Shown here in pieces: positions 23,409-34,672 of a DNA stretch of 64,000 nucleotides; within the stretch, counting starts at the first letter, position 1, and each line of letters begins with the position of its first letter. Origin of the DNA: Tetracentron sinense. Its lineage: Eukaryota; Streptophyta; Magnoliopsida; Trochodendrales; Trochodendraceae. The notes below the pieces were generated by a model, which was given only the letters and a program-made list of their open reading frames with translations, did no database searches and was not told the DNA's origin. Where the stretch lies: NCBI GenBank assembly GCA_015143295.1, contig CM026554.1, positions 53,938,627-54,002,626 on the forward strand. Direction: 5' to 3'. The position numbers and the translations under genes were made by a program.

Positions 23409-24333
23409 CTAGCAAAACCCCCGTGCAATGCACGGGAACAAAGTAGAATGAGAAAAACATGCATGTTCATATATTTTAAGATATGTGTGTTTGTATACAT
23501 GTGCAAGATAAGGAAGGAAAATCATCACAACTAATGAGATATGAAACGAAAAATACATTAATCGAAGAATGATGAACTCTATATGTATCCAATGTAATCT
23601 TCCAACCAATTGCGAAAATGGGAAAAAATTATAAAGAATTTGTAATTAAAATCTAAAATCTGAAACTTTAGTTGGTATATGAACCTTAAAACCAAAACAT
23701 CAAGCACCCCCAAAATCATTTGATTAAAAAATAAATAAACTTTGTAAGAGAATAGTACAAATTTAGGAAAATAGTCTACAAGGAAAAAATGTATGAAAAT
23801 TTTGATTTTTTTAAAATCAAGTTGATAAAGTATAATTCTAAAATTGTAAGGGATCTCATCTTCTATGAAATTCAGTTGGTATAAAGCATAAAACAAAAAT
23901 ATAAAGAGACCAAATCCTCTACAATGATAATCTGATTTGGCAAATCCGGTAATCACCCCTGAGATCGCCACGTGTCCCTTTTGAAATCCCTTAACTATGG
24001 TTAAGATCCACCCACTCCTAGGATTCACCCATTCATCATTGGTTTTAGAAAAAATATTAATTCTTTTTTAAATATTTTTAAAAAAGGTATAAAGTGGGTA
24101 GTTAAGAGAGGATATTTATGAATCTCACTTAAATGGAGTTGGGACTTGAGGAGAGAGAGGAGGTCTTTGTTGAGTAGAAGAATCTGTTAGGGCATAAGAG
24201 AGAACTAATAATTAGAAGTTAAGAGAGGGTATTTATGGCTCCCATTATGTGATGATGTGACATCACAAATCTTAAAATGGAGATCAAAGAGGATGCCACC
24301 TAGGCATCTTATTTTTATAGTATATAGTATAGA
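23409..24333 (-). mobile_element. Non-autonomous Helitron B1 (minus strand)
   Basis: On the minus strand it starts TCTATACTATATACTATAAA at 24333 after an A and ends in CTAG at 23409 before a T. A strong hairpin (CCCGTGC, loop ATT, GCACGGG) sits just before the 3' end. These are textbook Helitron ends. It is 925 bp, has no Rep/helicase, and its ends differ from the Helitrons at 2248-5064. It contains one arm of the TTAAGATTCA foldback family at about 23908-24060. The minus-strand open frame at 23579-24028 lies inside it and shows no known domain. Confidence 0.8.
23908..24065 (+). repeat. One-armed foldback unit inside Helitron B1
   Basis: AAATCCTCTAC, GATTTGGCAAATCCGGT and GCCACGTGTCCCTTTT, followed by TTAACTATGGTTAAGATCC, match the left arm of the complete element at 40823-41171. 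The opposite arm is not present, so this copy is truncated or was captured as a half. Confidence 0.65.
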
Positions 24334-24818
24334 TATAGATACTTAATTTGATAATTATATGTATATATATATTTAATATTAAATGAGTCTGAGTATATAC
24401 ATGTTCAAGCTTGGCTCGTTAATTAAATGAGCTCAAAAATCAAGTCGAGACTCGGTTTGTTTATTAGATAAATGAGCTCTTAATGAATTGAGCTGTTTAC
24501 AAATTACCCGGTTGGTTATTCAGAACAAAAACAAAAAAATTTTACTCGGTTGGTTGATCTACAAATCCAAGGCTAATTCGAGCATAAATGCGAAAAAAAG
24601 GGGGAGAATATGGGTCATTTTTTTAGTGTTAGGTCGAATCAAATAAGCAAGCTCGGGCCATAAAACGGGTAATATGCAAATCATGACCCGGGGAAAACGC
24701 CCGTATTGACAGATCGGGTGGATGAACTGGTGAGTAATTAAAATTTGGGAAACAAGACCTAAAGCCTCAGCAGAAAATCTCCCGAGTTTCGGTCCCCGCA
24801 TCTCTATAGTCTATCCCA

Positions 24819-25223
24819 ATGGCCGGAGTTCTGCATAAACTCCTCAGAAAACCACGAGCTCCGAGAATCATCACAGGCTTCAACAACCCACAGCAGCCAA
24901 ATCTCGTAGCCCCTATTCTTCATCATCAACCCCATATCGGCGAGCACAAACCAGACGATACAAGTACCCTAATCCCTTTATTGGGCTCCCCAAACGGAGA
25001 GAAGATCGCCTTTTCTCAGTCCTTGCAGATTTTCCCTAGTTTTCCATTTGGGTATTATTTAAACCCTGTTTCACCATCTGGGATCGATCAATCAGAGGCC
25101 GAGGAGGTTGGGATCGGGGATGGGCAGACGATTTGGGCAGATAGCGTCAAGAAGAAGAGGAAAAAGAAGATGAACAAGCACAAGTACAAGAAGCTAAGGA
25201 AGCGTCTTCGGCGACAGACTTAG
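24819..25223 (+). CDS. Probable mitochondrial ribosomal protein mS38 (COX24/AURKAIP1-type)
   Basis: Single open frame of 134 residues starting MAGVLHKLLRKP and ending with a very basic tail: WADSVKKKRKKKMNKHKY at about 106-123, then a run of Lys/Arg/Leu to the end. That tail (about 105-134) is the COX24/AURKAIP1 C-terminal domain, characteristic of mS38 of the mitochondrial small ribosomal subunit. The basic, acid-poor N terminus (Arg 10, 13 and 16) suits a mitochondrial targeting peptide; the middle is low in predicted structure. The start is the first ATG, and a stop follows the conserved tail directly. No intron is needed. It stands alone, with transposon remnants on both sides. The C-terminal domain call is solid; the exact symbol is not assigned. 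Confidence 0.75.
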   Translation: MAGVLHKLLRKPRAPRIITGFNNPQQPNLVAPILHHQPHIGEHKPDDTSTLIPLLGSPNGEKIAFSQSLQIFPSFPFGYYLNPVSPSGIDQSEAEEVGIGDGQTIWADSVKKKRKKKMNKHKYKKLRKRLRRQT

Positions 25224-26100
25224 GTTCACTCGGTAAGAATTGAGGTTCTGGGGATGTATTTTTTTCGTTCTGATTTACTTTTCCTGTTTCTCTGGACGAG
25301 TCATAGCTGTAGTGAGAGTAGTTTTGATTGGATTATGATCCAAAGAGGAAAAATAATCGAATAATTATTTTATGACTGTGCTGGTTCCTTCTCTATTAGC
25401 CATCTACGTTGGAAGAGATGGTTCAAAGTTTTTAAATGAGTATCTTTTTTTCTTTTTTTTTTGAAATAATTGCTTGTAGATTGTTAACACGTTTTTTTTA
25501 AAAATTACGGATAATCATATCTAGAGAAAAAAGGAGATACAACCGCAAACAGATTCATAAAAAGTAAACCTAAGAAAAGGAATGAGAAATGACATAATGC
25601 CTGATGCAAATACCACCATACATCCAGCAACAACTACAGTTACGTAAAGAGATTAGCAAACCCCTAATCCTCAAAATCCTCCCTGACTGTGAGGCCCACT
25701 CTAAGACCAGATTTCACACTCTGGAGCTAACTTAGCAACAAGGAGTCCTAAAAAATGTGTCTGTTCTCTCTTTTCAAATGGACCAAGATATAGCCTCCGG
25801 TGGGAGGAGCATAGTAATAAAGTTTTCCAATTTTTTCAAAAAGTATCAAATAATACCCGATTTTTTGTCATACGATTAATTTCCGAAGTATTCGAAACTT
25901 TTGAAAAAAAGTGTGAGTTTTCGAAAAAGTCGGCAATTAAACATGAGTAAATATCTCATATATGAAATATATTAATTTATAAATTTCATAATTAGTAATC
26001 TAATTTTTTTTTTTCAAATCATGCCTCTATTTTCCTGATTTATTGTTGAATTTTTTTAATTTTGCCAAATTTTTTTTTAATGAAGTTTTCCTCTGACGAA
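25224..26100. other. Intergenic DNA, possible transposon remnants
   Basis: The first 200-300 bases are likely mS38 3' UTR and flank. Around 25490-25760 the minus strand looks like the tail of a retroposed or LINE-type sequence. Around 25830-26110 the DNA is rich in TTTTCGAAAA-type words similar to the hAT-type element in the ATG16 intron. None could be bounded. Confidence 0.3.
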
Positions 26101-26129
26101 TAATTCTTGAACCCTGATTTGGAAACAAG

Positions 26130-26410
26130 GGGGAGAGCCACATGGGGCCCAAGAGGGGCTGTAGCCCCCTTGAACTTTTAAGAAAAAAATATGTTAATAC
26201 TATCGGGGTGTAGCCTAGGGAAGGGGGGTGGAGCTAGGGGCGAGGGGGACTCTAGCCCCCCTAAACGTTTGCGAAAAAACTAAATTTATACTATATTGTT
26301 TAATTTAAGAGGTCATAGGCATGGGCTAGGGGCAATTGTCCCCTGAACTTTTGGAAAAAATTGCCAAATTTTATACAATATTATTTAATTTAAGAGGGCA
26401 TAGCCATGGG
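26130..26410. repeat. Locally duplicated repeat, about 110-bp unit
   Basis: The stretch TAGCCCCCCTAAACGTTTGC to TTTAAGAGGTCATAGGCATG and the next stretch to TTTAAGAGGGCATAGCCATG are imperfect copies, preceded by a third, more diverged one. GGGGCTGTAGCCCCC and related words recall hAT-like miniature elements. Small frames at 26336-26588 arise from this repeat and its flank. Confidence 0.5.
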
Positions 26411-26657
26411 CAAAAGGAGCAACTACTCCCTAACTTTAAAAAAAGAAACTTTACATACAGACACAAACATACATCTTGGCCATCAAATTTTTTTTTTAAA
26501 TTCAAAGCTTTCGAAACTCACACTTCTTGGATCAAGAATATTTTGTACATGCCTAATCATTCTTCACAAACTGATAAGTAGTGATTGATAACAGTATCAA
26601 TCAGCCATTGTTAGCCCCTCACAAGAAAATCTTGTTGTTGGTAACTCTGGGTAGGAG

Positions 26658-27480
26658 TAGAGGTGGCAATCGGGCAGGGCTGGGTTTGGCCAGGGTTAGC
26701 CCAAGCTCAACCCAAAGTTCAAAACCTTAGTCTAATCTCAGCCCAGCCCAGCCCAGCCCAGCCCAGCCCAACCCAACCCAATCTCAGCCCGAGCACCCTA
26801 GCCCAAGCTCGGCTCACAATAATATCGGGGCTTCGGGCCGAGTTCGGGCTGGCCCAAAATAAGCAAAGTGTGGGCTGAGTTCGGGCTGGCCCCAATTAAG
26901 CAGCTTGTGGTCTGAGTTCTGGCCGAATTCGGGTTGAGTTCTCCTGTTGTTAGTTGTTAACTTTCCCTTAAATACCTACTTGTATTGCACAAGAACTTGT
27001 TTAATAAATAAATTTCTAGTTTAGTAAAATAGGCAATCAATGATCTTGGTACCTAATTCTTTTAACTAGTTATAAGTTCTTGGAGGTATTTGTCCGATAA
27101 CAGAAGAACTTATTTCGAAATCATTGACAAGGCTAGGATTAATTTTTTTTAAAAATTCTACTAATAACATTCTTAGATAGCAAACCCGAAAATAGTTTTT
27201 CTATATGAAATGACATCAATTCCAATTGAATGATAATGAGATTAGGTCGTGGGCCTTCTCTATCTATATATAGTATATATAAAAATAATAAAATATTTTT
27301 AGTTCGGGTCGGGCTGAATTCGGGCTGAGCTAAGGGCAACCCAAGCTCGACCCAATATTTACTTCGGGCTTATATTCTTGTACAAACTCAGCCCAGCCCA
27401 AAATAAAGAAGGCTCAGCCTAGCCAAACTTCGGGTTGAACAATCGGGCTTCGGGCCAGCCTAGCCCAATTGCCACCTCTA
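26658..27480. mobile_element. hAT-type MITE with perfect target duplication
   Basis: Perfect 8-bp duplication GGTAGGAG (26650-26657 and 27481-27488). TIRs are TAGAGGTGGCAATCGGGC at the left and TAGAGGTGGCAATTGGGC read inward from the right. Near both ends it has GC-rich CAGCC/CGGGCT runs, with an AT-rich centre. TAGAGGTGGCAA ends are a well-known plant hAT MITE type. No transposase. The ORF at 26663-26878 is only the CAGCC repeat. Confidence 0.9.
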
Positions 27481-27899
27481 GGTAGGAGAACCCAAAGGGA
27501 ATCCAATTGAGCTCTCAACGAGACCGAGTGTTAGCAAGATAAGAAATCTCAGAAGGAATTGGGAAAGATCCATGCGACTCCAAGTTGGGATATAAAATAG
27601 TACAAGTCTACAAGATAGCAATCACATAAGGGCAATGACGCAATGTAAGAGTAGATGAACTATCGATTCCTCCGCCGACTGCTTAAATCTAGGGACTCAG
27701 ATTATTGACTCGCCCCTACTCTTAAACATTGACGCCACAAATTATTGTTGGTCTACAGAAATGGAGGTCTTAAAATCTTTTTTTTTTAAATTCTTCACAA
27801 CACCAACGATCGGTTCAAAATTTGACATCCCCCCTACACCCTATGACGAACCTAATATGTTTATCGAATTTAACGAGCCTCGATTACCTTTCTTCATAG

Positions 27900-28790
27900 G
27901 TTGTTATTATCCACACTAAAACCCCATAACTATGTGCACAGCAGCGCCTTGTTCACATCTCTTAGTGCCCACAAGTTAAGGCCACCATTTTCTATCGGCT
28001 TACAAACCGATTTCCACTTCACTAAATGATATTTTTTGGTCTCTATATTTTCATTCTCCAGGAAGTTGCGTTGAATCCTTTCTAGTCTAGATGTCACCGA
28101 TACCAAAATGCTGAACATAGAGAGAAAGCAGGTTGGAAGACTGCAGATGGTGTTTTCAGTAATGTGAGTCTCCCTCATTTTGAAGGGTAAGCAAATTTTC
28201 ACCCCTCTAGTCTCCTGTTATACTTCTCTACCACCGGATCCCATGCCAATTTGGATTTATGGTGAGCCCCTAGGAGTAGACCCAATTATATCGAGGGGGA
28301 GCACTCCAATTATACAACCTAGACAATCGGCCAATTCTACAAGGTTTGAAACCTTCCCTACTTCAAATATATGGATTTTAAGAAAGTTCATTCGCACCCA
28401 GGAACTGCCTTAAAGAATCTGGACAGGCATCTAATGTGGATCAAGTGCCTAGTGGAGGCCTCACAGAAGAGGAGGGTATCGTCTGGAATTATGAGACGGG
28501 ATAGATGTAAGACTGGTCTACCTATCGAGAAATCTTTCCAGACCGACTTTTTTGCTCTAAGGATCATCTGACTAAGGGCCTCGGTAATCATGATTAAAAG
28601 TAGATGGTATAGAGGATCACCCTGGTGCAAGCCTCTTGAATTGCAAAAAAATCTGTGTGGGGAGCCATTAATGAGCACCAAGAAGGAAAGGGTAGAGTAG
28701 CAGCACCGCATCCATGTTCACCACTTTATGCCAAAGCCCATATGCCCAAGGATATAAGGTCCGGTTGTCGGAAATCAACACCCAATTTAG
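27900..28790 (-). mobile_element. L1-type LINE reverse transcriptase fragment (minus)
   Basis: Minus-strand reading frames contain SVLINGSP-like, SRGLHQGDPL (RT motif), a degenerate FADDT motif (IPDDTLLFC) and then LPTCFLSMFSILVSVTSRLE and KWKSVCKPIENGGLNLWAL. All are in the order of plant L1 LINE polymerase. The frame is broken by several shifts and stops, so it is a pseudogene fragment. Both the endonuclease part and the 3' tail are missing or unrecognisable. Confidence 0.8.
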
Positions 28791-28799
28791 TTGATTATG

Positions 28800-30600
28800 G
28801 CAACTCACCAAATGCTCTAGTGTAATGTGCATGTAAAAGAGAAGAAATATAGAATAAATGTAAACAAAAGCATAAACAACTACAACACAAGCAATTATGT
28901 GGTTCACCCACAATGCGGCTATGCCCACAGGCAATCTGACAAGGAGTATTCACTATCTAATGAGAAATTAAAAGGAAAATAACATAGGAACTTACCTCCC
29001 TACAATCCGGTTAAGCCCACCAAACCCCTCTTGACTCAACTCTACCAATACCCCCCAACACTCGTTGCTCCACTGAAAACACACCTATACATTGTCGTCA
29101 CAAATCTGGACCAACCTTGTGACGCCGCCGCCAAATAAACCTTAGGCCTCTTGGGTCTTGGATAGAGAAAAAGAGGACTTGAGAAAACTATCTTCAAGCC
29201 TAATGTCTTATTTACCTCAAATATCTCCCATTTCCTCTATTAAGTAGGCATTTCCAGCCACTTTTGACTATAAAGTCTATACTTGAAATGTTCCTCCAAA
29301 AGATAACAATAACCTTTAAACCAGGAGAATAAGAAAACGAGTCTTGATGATTTTAGCTATTACCAAACCTAACACTGCTGGCTTTTTTTTTTCCGCATTC
29401 CATCTCACAGATCAGGATGGATTATTTAGCAAGTTTTGAGTAGTTTTGACACTATCTATATGGAATGTTGTGAGTGTAGAATGGGATCCATGTGCTTACT
29501 CGGGCTCACCTCGCCTTATTTAGATGTAACTCAATGTAAGTGTATGTATATGTATATGTGCATGTATAGTGTATCTAATTAGGTATGCATTCTAGAACGA
29601 TTGCAAGTAGGAATGGACTGGACATCTTCATTTTGACACGCATACATGTATGCATATGATGTGCTATATTCCATACCAATATGCATAGAGTTGATTATAA
29701 AATTGATGTATTTGTACACAAGAACTAAGTCACTAACATGTATTGATACAGAAACCCATGTATCTGCAATGAGGATATAAGTACCCTTAGGGTTCCTGTG
29801 GAGGACGGGTGATGTTAGCATGCCTATTTTTGGTAGATGAAATGTTTTTAGTTTTTCTTATTTTTTCTTGGATAAGTAGTAAGGCATTGATGAGCTATAA
29901 CCATTATCGAGCTCTTTGCTATGAAGTTTTAATTTTTGTGTGGCAATCAGGAGGAGGGAGAATTTGTTGATTTGATGCCCCCACTTGATGTGATCAGTTG
30001 TGTAGGTTGATAAAACTCCTCAGGAGGGTCACTGCAGGATTTGGCTATGTTCAATAAAAGGTTGATATAAGTCTCTCCGGCTCACTCAATTTATCCAGGT
30101 AATCTGAAGAGAGATTATTATCACACAGCTTTAAATATGGTATATCTCTGTGGTACCAAATTGCTGTTTTTCTGGAGAATCCATTTATGATACCCCGCTT
30201 CAAAGGCATCTCATCAAGATGTCTATTATTTTGTTGGACCAAGATCTTACATGATTATCAATCTTATTTTTTGCGTCCAAAGATGCATGTTTTCTTTTCT
30301 ATTCATAATTGAGCTGTAAAAGGTTTTACACTAGGGCAGCTTGTAAACCTATAATTGAGCATTGATTTGTGGTTCACTGGGACAGTTTCTAGTGAATAAG
30401 AGGGTTGATGTTTTTTGTATGCATTGTGCTATATGGAGAATAAATGAAAAATCAAGATTTTCATATTTTAAATGTGGAGATAAAGGGGTGCTGCAAGTTT
30501 TGACTTATTTTAGGCTGTGCCAATAAGAACTTTGTTGCTTCCAGGTTTTAGTGGTATATGGTTTTTTTTCCTACTGATTGTGTCCAATTAGAATCATGTT
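28800..30600. other. Intergenic DNA, no gene seen
   Basis: AT-rich, with small frames (29579-29821, 30051-30242) that show no domain. The stretch near 28800-28980 resembles part of a dispersed plant repeat by its composition but could not be assigned. No RNA gene or clear element end. Confidence 0.4.
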
Positions 30601-30764
30601 CGCCTGAATCTTCAAGGTGTATTAGGCTTCTGGCTTTTCCATTATCCTACTTCTCCACTGGGCTTGAAGTGAAGTTTCAATTGCAATAGTAACGGCAATA
30701 TGGAGAAAGTAATTTGTGGTGTTAGTCGAATTTTTGGTATTGGATGCGGTGTTAGTCATATTTT

Positions 30765-30980
30765 TGGTATTGAATGGGTGAAATTCCTGCATCATATAGT
30801 TGCGATTATGTTTTTTTTTTTTACCATAGGAAAGAATGTCTGGACATTGGGATTGGATTTGTGAAATCCCAGCATCATATAGTTGCGGTTATGTTTTTTT
30901 ACTACAGGAAAGAATGTCTGATCCTTGGGATTGGATTTGTGAAATTCCAGCATCATATAATTGCAGAATGTCTGCTACAG
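30765..30980. repeat. Tandem repeat, about 77-bp unit, about 2.7 copies
   Basis: The unit carries GGAAAGAATGTCTG, GGGATTGGATTTGTGAAAT and CAGCATCATATAGTTGC. Copies begin near 30829 and 30906, with a partial one before. Two overlapping open frames (30774-31091 and 30836-31066) cross it and contain repeated peptide words such as WDWICEIPASY. I recognise no protein family, and the repeat alone can explain the frames. Confidence 0.75.
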
Positions 30981-31496
30981 GAGAATTCGTATGCCATTCT
31001 CACTTATCCCTTGAGGTTTCGAATGCCAAGTCCCTATGTTTCCTTTTATGCCATGTTCGAAATTAGGAGTGTTCCAATCTTCATTCACTAGTCTTCTGAA
31101 CGGTGAAGTAGAGGGATGGCACTTGGAAGTGGTGAAGAGCAAAGGGGACTACAAACAGATTTCAACCAAATTAAGGAATCTCTCCTGCTTCTGTTCTTAG
31201 TCAAATATTGATCTTATGCCATATCAGTTCACCTATTAGGTATGGGGGTGAAGGTATCATTGAGATTTGACTGTGGCTGGGGGAGGATCTGAATCCTGGT
31301 AAATAGTAGTATTAATATCAGTATAAAGTGGCTAAACAGAAGCTTGAGGGGTCAGAATCCAAGAGCCTGATTTGAGAAGTTTTTGATAAACGTGGATTTC
31401 CTGAGCCTTAAAAACTGAGACTAGTCTCACGTGTGTTCAACAGCACCAAACAATGTATTGTGATGGATGGATCGAGCGTGTTGAGGCTTACAGCAA

Positions 31497-31650
31497 TTTT
31501 TTTTTTTTTTTTGCACTTAATGGTCAGTTGGGGTTAGTATCGGTTCCGGGTGAGGAAACACCACGCTCACCTTTCTCCCACGGGTTGAACCCGTGACCTC
31601 CATCCTATTGAAGTGATACATCACAACTGGGCTATTCCCTGGTATAGAGC
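31497..31650 (-). repeat. tRNA-derived SINE, family S3 (minus)
   Basis: On the minus strand: A-box-like AATAGCCCAGTTGTGATG, then B-box GGTTCAACCCGTGG about 40 bases later, then body, then an A tail (T-run at about 31497-31513 on the plus strand). This is a complete-looking SINE layout. A target duplication is not clear. Confidence 0.65.
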
Positions 31651-31782
31651 AGGAAAATTCCTCCTCTAGCTGCACATAAATTAGAAAGACTTGGGATCAT
31701 CTCCAGTTGGTGCCGGCGGTCGCTAACTCTTTGCGCATCAACAGAGACATGGATTTAGACATGGATTTACATGCACAGACAT

Positions 31783-32023
31783 GGGTCTGCCTGTCACTAC
31801 TCTATTTTTTTGGAAAATAGTTAACGGACCCATGGATCCCATTTGCTAATCTAAGACATCCATCTATTGGTAGATGCCTCCCCTCTTAAATGCTCACCTA
31901 TTGGTAGATGCCCTCCTTCTTAAATGCTCACCACAGTTGGTGAGCATTTAGGGGGGGGGCATCCACTAATAGGTGGATGCTTTAGGTTAGCAATGGGATC
32001 CATGGGTCTGCCTATCACTACTC
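31783..32023. repeat. Foldback element with 20-bp direct repeats at its ends
   Basis: Arms 31826-31935 and about 31936-32013 are inverted copies (GGACCCATGGATCCCATT..., TAAATGCTCACC) meeting near 31935. In addition a 20-bp direct repeat with one mismatch (GGGTCTGCCTGTCACTACTC at 31783-31802, and 32004-32023) flanks the structure. The centre could form a long hairpin. No coding. Confidence 0.75.
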
Positions 32024-32335
32024 AAAAAAAATATATATCTTGTTGCATGTCTTATAAGCCATAATTGGATCTATGAAGTGAATTTTTTTTCCAGCCTGAA
32101 CAAGAGATTGAACTTGTTTTGTAGAGAAATAATAGCAATTTACTTTTAACTTGAGCCAAATAACAAATAAACTCCTCTCGGAGTGGAACTTGTAGCCACA
32201 ACCAAATACACTTTTAGAGAAATAATAACAATTTATTTACTCATGGTTTTCACAACCGATATATCGTAATTTTAGTGTTTACATTAGATTTTATTTTGAT
32301 GCTATCTCTTTGAGAATAATAAGCAAACCTTAATG

Positions 32336-33670
32336 TTACGTTTTCTTTGGAAGATCTGACGTTGAGCTCTTGAGATCAGGAACTAAGACCTGCCACACCT
32401 TTATCTCCCCATCAAGACCTCCACTACAAACCGAAACGGCACCCGCCGATACACCTTCCGAAACCGCTACCAATGACTTCACTGGTCTCCTGTGCCCGTC
32501 TAACACGGTCAGACAACAGTACCGATTGTCCTCGCATTGTTGCCATATCCTCACCGTCCGATCTGCTGACCCACTCATCAGAAGATCCGCTACGTTGATC
32601 AAACAGAGTATCGCTCCGGTGTGCCCTCTCAACGCCCCTGTAACTGACATGTGATTCGCGCTATCCTCCCTCTCCCAAACCAAGATCGAACGGTCACAAG
32701 CGCCAGAAAACAAAACCGATCCATCACCGCTTAAGGCCAGTGCATTAACGGCCGATTTGTGCTTCTCTAACGTTGCGATCAACGTATGGCGTCTCTCTCC
32801 AGACGCTCTCCCCCAAATCCTAATCCGTCTATCAGCCGATCCCGTGTAAATGGTTCCGTCAACAGAAACGGCGACCGCGTTGACGGCGTCTTCATGTGCT
32901 TTAACAGACTCCAAACAACGGAGGTCCGACATTCTCCAAATCTTGATACTCTTATCCCAAGAAACTGAGTAGATTAAACTGCCGGTAACGGCGAGGCTGG
33001 AGACGGTGTCGGCGTGTTCGATCCAAAGCTGTTTCTTATGACGTCTGACATGAACGTAATTCTTCGGTAGGATAAAACGGCGGATACGGTCTTTAACAGT
33101 GGGAAGCGTAGCCATGAGCTGGTGCCGTTTAGACTCCGTCATCTGCCAAACGCGGATCTTGCAGTCTTGATGAGCGGTAAATACCTTTCCTTTACCAAAA
33201 GCAACTGACTTAACAGAGCCAGAGCCGGAGGCAGAATCATTACTGTTAAATGCATCAATATGGGTGTAGTTCGTTAGATCAAAGACGTTAATTCTGTTGC
33301 CGGAGGCGGCATAGAGAAGGTTGTCGTAGACTGCGAGACAGCTGATATGGCGGGTATGGGGTTTGAGAGTAGATACGCATAGGTGAGAGACAGAGATATT
33401 TATATTTTGATTATTTTCGGGAGAGATTTTTTGTAGGGAAGGAACGGAAGGTAGGGTTTGGAGGGAGAGATTGCTTTGAAGGCTACTGTAATCAGTTTCT
33501 TGTGAGATTGCGGAGCTGCTTGGGATTTCGGAACAACCGCCCGTATCGGAAGCTGAGAGTTTCGGATATGGTAAAGGTTTCGGTTTCTGTGATAACGTAA
33601 TGGCCGTGCTATCCGCGGTGGACGTACAGGAGACCGACGAGCAGGTCGAAACCCAAGATCGAATCGTCAT
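32336..33670 (-). CDS. JINGUBANG-like WD40 protein
   Basis: Single exon, 444 residues, with seven WD40 repeats at about 107-131, 147-177, 218-246, 258-287, 303-333, 348-376 and 390-427, ending in typical IRVWQM, IKIWRM, IRIWGR, ILVWER, VRIWQQ and IKVWQV strands. The Ser/Thr-rich N-terminal 100 residues are low-complexity. The motif FILPKNYVHVRRHKKQLWIE (199-218) between repeats two and three marks the plant JINGUBANG group; Arabidopsis JINGUBANG restrains pollen germination until conditions are wet. Related plant proteins also act in stress responses, so the specific role here is not assigned. The product should form a beta-propeller scaffold. The start is the first ATG of the frame. No breaks are seen. 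GC content is higher than the surrounding intergenic DNA, as expected for an intact gene. Confidence 0.85.
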   Translation of the reverse strand: MTIRSWVSTCSSVSCTSTADSTAITLSQKPKPLPYPKLSASDTGGCSEIPSSSAISQETDYSSLQSNLSLQTLPSVPSLQKISPENNQNINISVSHLCVSTLKPHTRHISCLAVYDNLLYAASGNRINVFDLTNYTHIDAFNSNDSASGSGSVKSVAFGKGKVFTAHQDCKIRVWQMTESKRHQLMATLPTVKDRIRRFILPKNYVHVRRHKKQLWIEHADTVSSLAVTGSLIYSVSWDKSIKIWRMSDLRCLESVKAHEDAVNAVAVSVDGTIYTGSADRRIRIWGRASGERRHTLIATLEKHKSAVNALALSGDGSVLFSGACDRSILVWEREDSANHMSVTGALRGHTGAILCLINVADLLMSGSADRTVRIWQQCEDNRYCCLTVLDGHRRPVKSLVAVSEGVSAGAVSVCSGGLDGEIKVWQVLVPDLKSSTSDLPKKT

Positions 33671-34670
33671 GCCGGCCGGAGGGGCGTTAAAAGAGAGAGA
33701 GGGTGTTAATTATGAAGTAACGTAGATAGATGGAGATGTGCCACGTGGTAAGAGAGGGTGTGGAGAGAGCGTATAATTAATGTGGAGCTTTTCTTGTTGG
33801 GTCGGGCCCATTGTTGCAGACCGGATACTCGGTCGGTTTGGGTTAGTTTTTGTTTTTCTCGTCGGAGGAGAAAGGAAGCTGTCGTTTTACGAGAGTAGTC
33901 CGATCCCCTTGGCAAAAACCGGAAGTCAGAGTCAGACCTGTGTCGGTTCTGGGCCTGGAAACCCATAAAATATCGAGCATCTTACTCCATTCACCAGTTG
34001 ATCGTGTCGATCTTGAGGCGTCTCTATCACGTATAGGCTTGCATGATGCATCTCGACAGTCAAGTGAAATCACAGTTCTCTTCTTCTCATCTTAGTAAAT
34101 TAATTGCCCAACCAAGTCCTAACTTGGTGTATAAATATCTCCTTGTATGCCTTTGTCGCCTCCCGCATACGAACCTTGATTTTAACGTTTAATCTCTATA
34201 TAAACATTTAATAAACAGCCTATAGCTAAGCTATACAATGTCAATCATCTCTCTCTCCTATGCTGGAGTGGCATTTAGGCTTTTTTGGACAAATAAGATT
34301 CTTCCTAAGCCTAAGCCTAAGCATAAAACAACTAAACGAGCAGTAGAAAAGTTAAAAAAATAATAAATATGTGTGGGGAATATCTTGGGCAAATAAACCA
34401 TGTTCGGTCTCTTGATTTTGGTATCAAGTCTCAACTAAAGATAGCTCTAAAGATCTCGACAGCACATGTGGGTCTTTATTAGGTCCCTTATTAATGATGA
34501 ATGGCAAGAGCATTAGATAATTTAATTGGATTTTGTAAAAAAGTTAGTCAGTATTTAGCATATGGAATGAAGTAAAAGCACACGTCTCCCTAACACGTCC
34601 CCAATTTGATCAAGCATGGACTGGAAGAGGCAACTTCTACAGAGAGATAAGAAGGTGCTTAGCTCGGTCT
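33671..34670. other. Upstream flank of the JINGUBANG-like gene and intergenic DNA
   Basis: This holds the promoter and leader of the minus-strand WD40 gene. ACGTGG (G-box-like) words occur near 33740. Small frames on both strands at 33706-34095 overlap each other and have no domain. No transposon ends seen before the LTR element. Confidence 0.4.
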
Positions 34671-34672
34671 GT

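Noticed and set aside
23579-24028. 149-residue minus-strand frame
   Set aside because: It lies inside Helitron B1, is rich in F/I/Y as expected for AT-rich DNA, and matches no family.
26663-26878. 71-residue frame rich in AQPSPAQPSP
   Set aside because: It is the CAGCC repeat of the hAT MITE at 26658-27480.
33706-34095. Overlapping small frames on both strands upstream of the JINGUBANG-like gene
   Set aside because: They overlap each other on opposite strands and carry no domain; most likely promoter and leader DNA.
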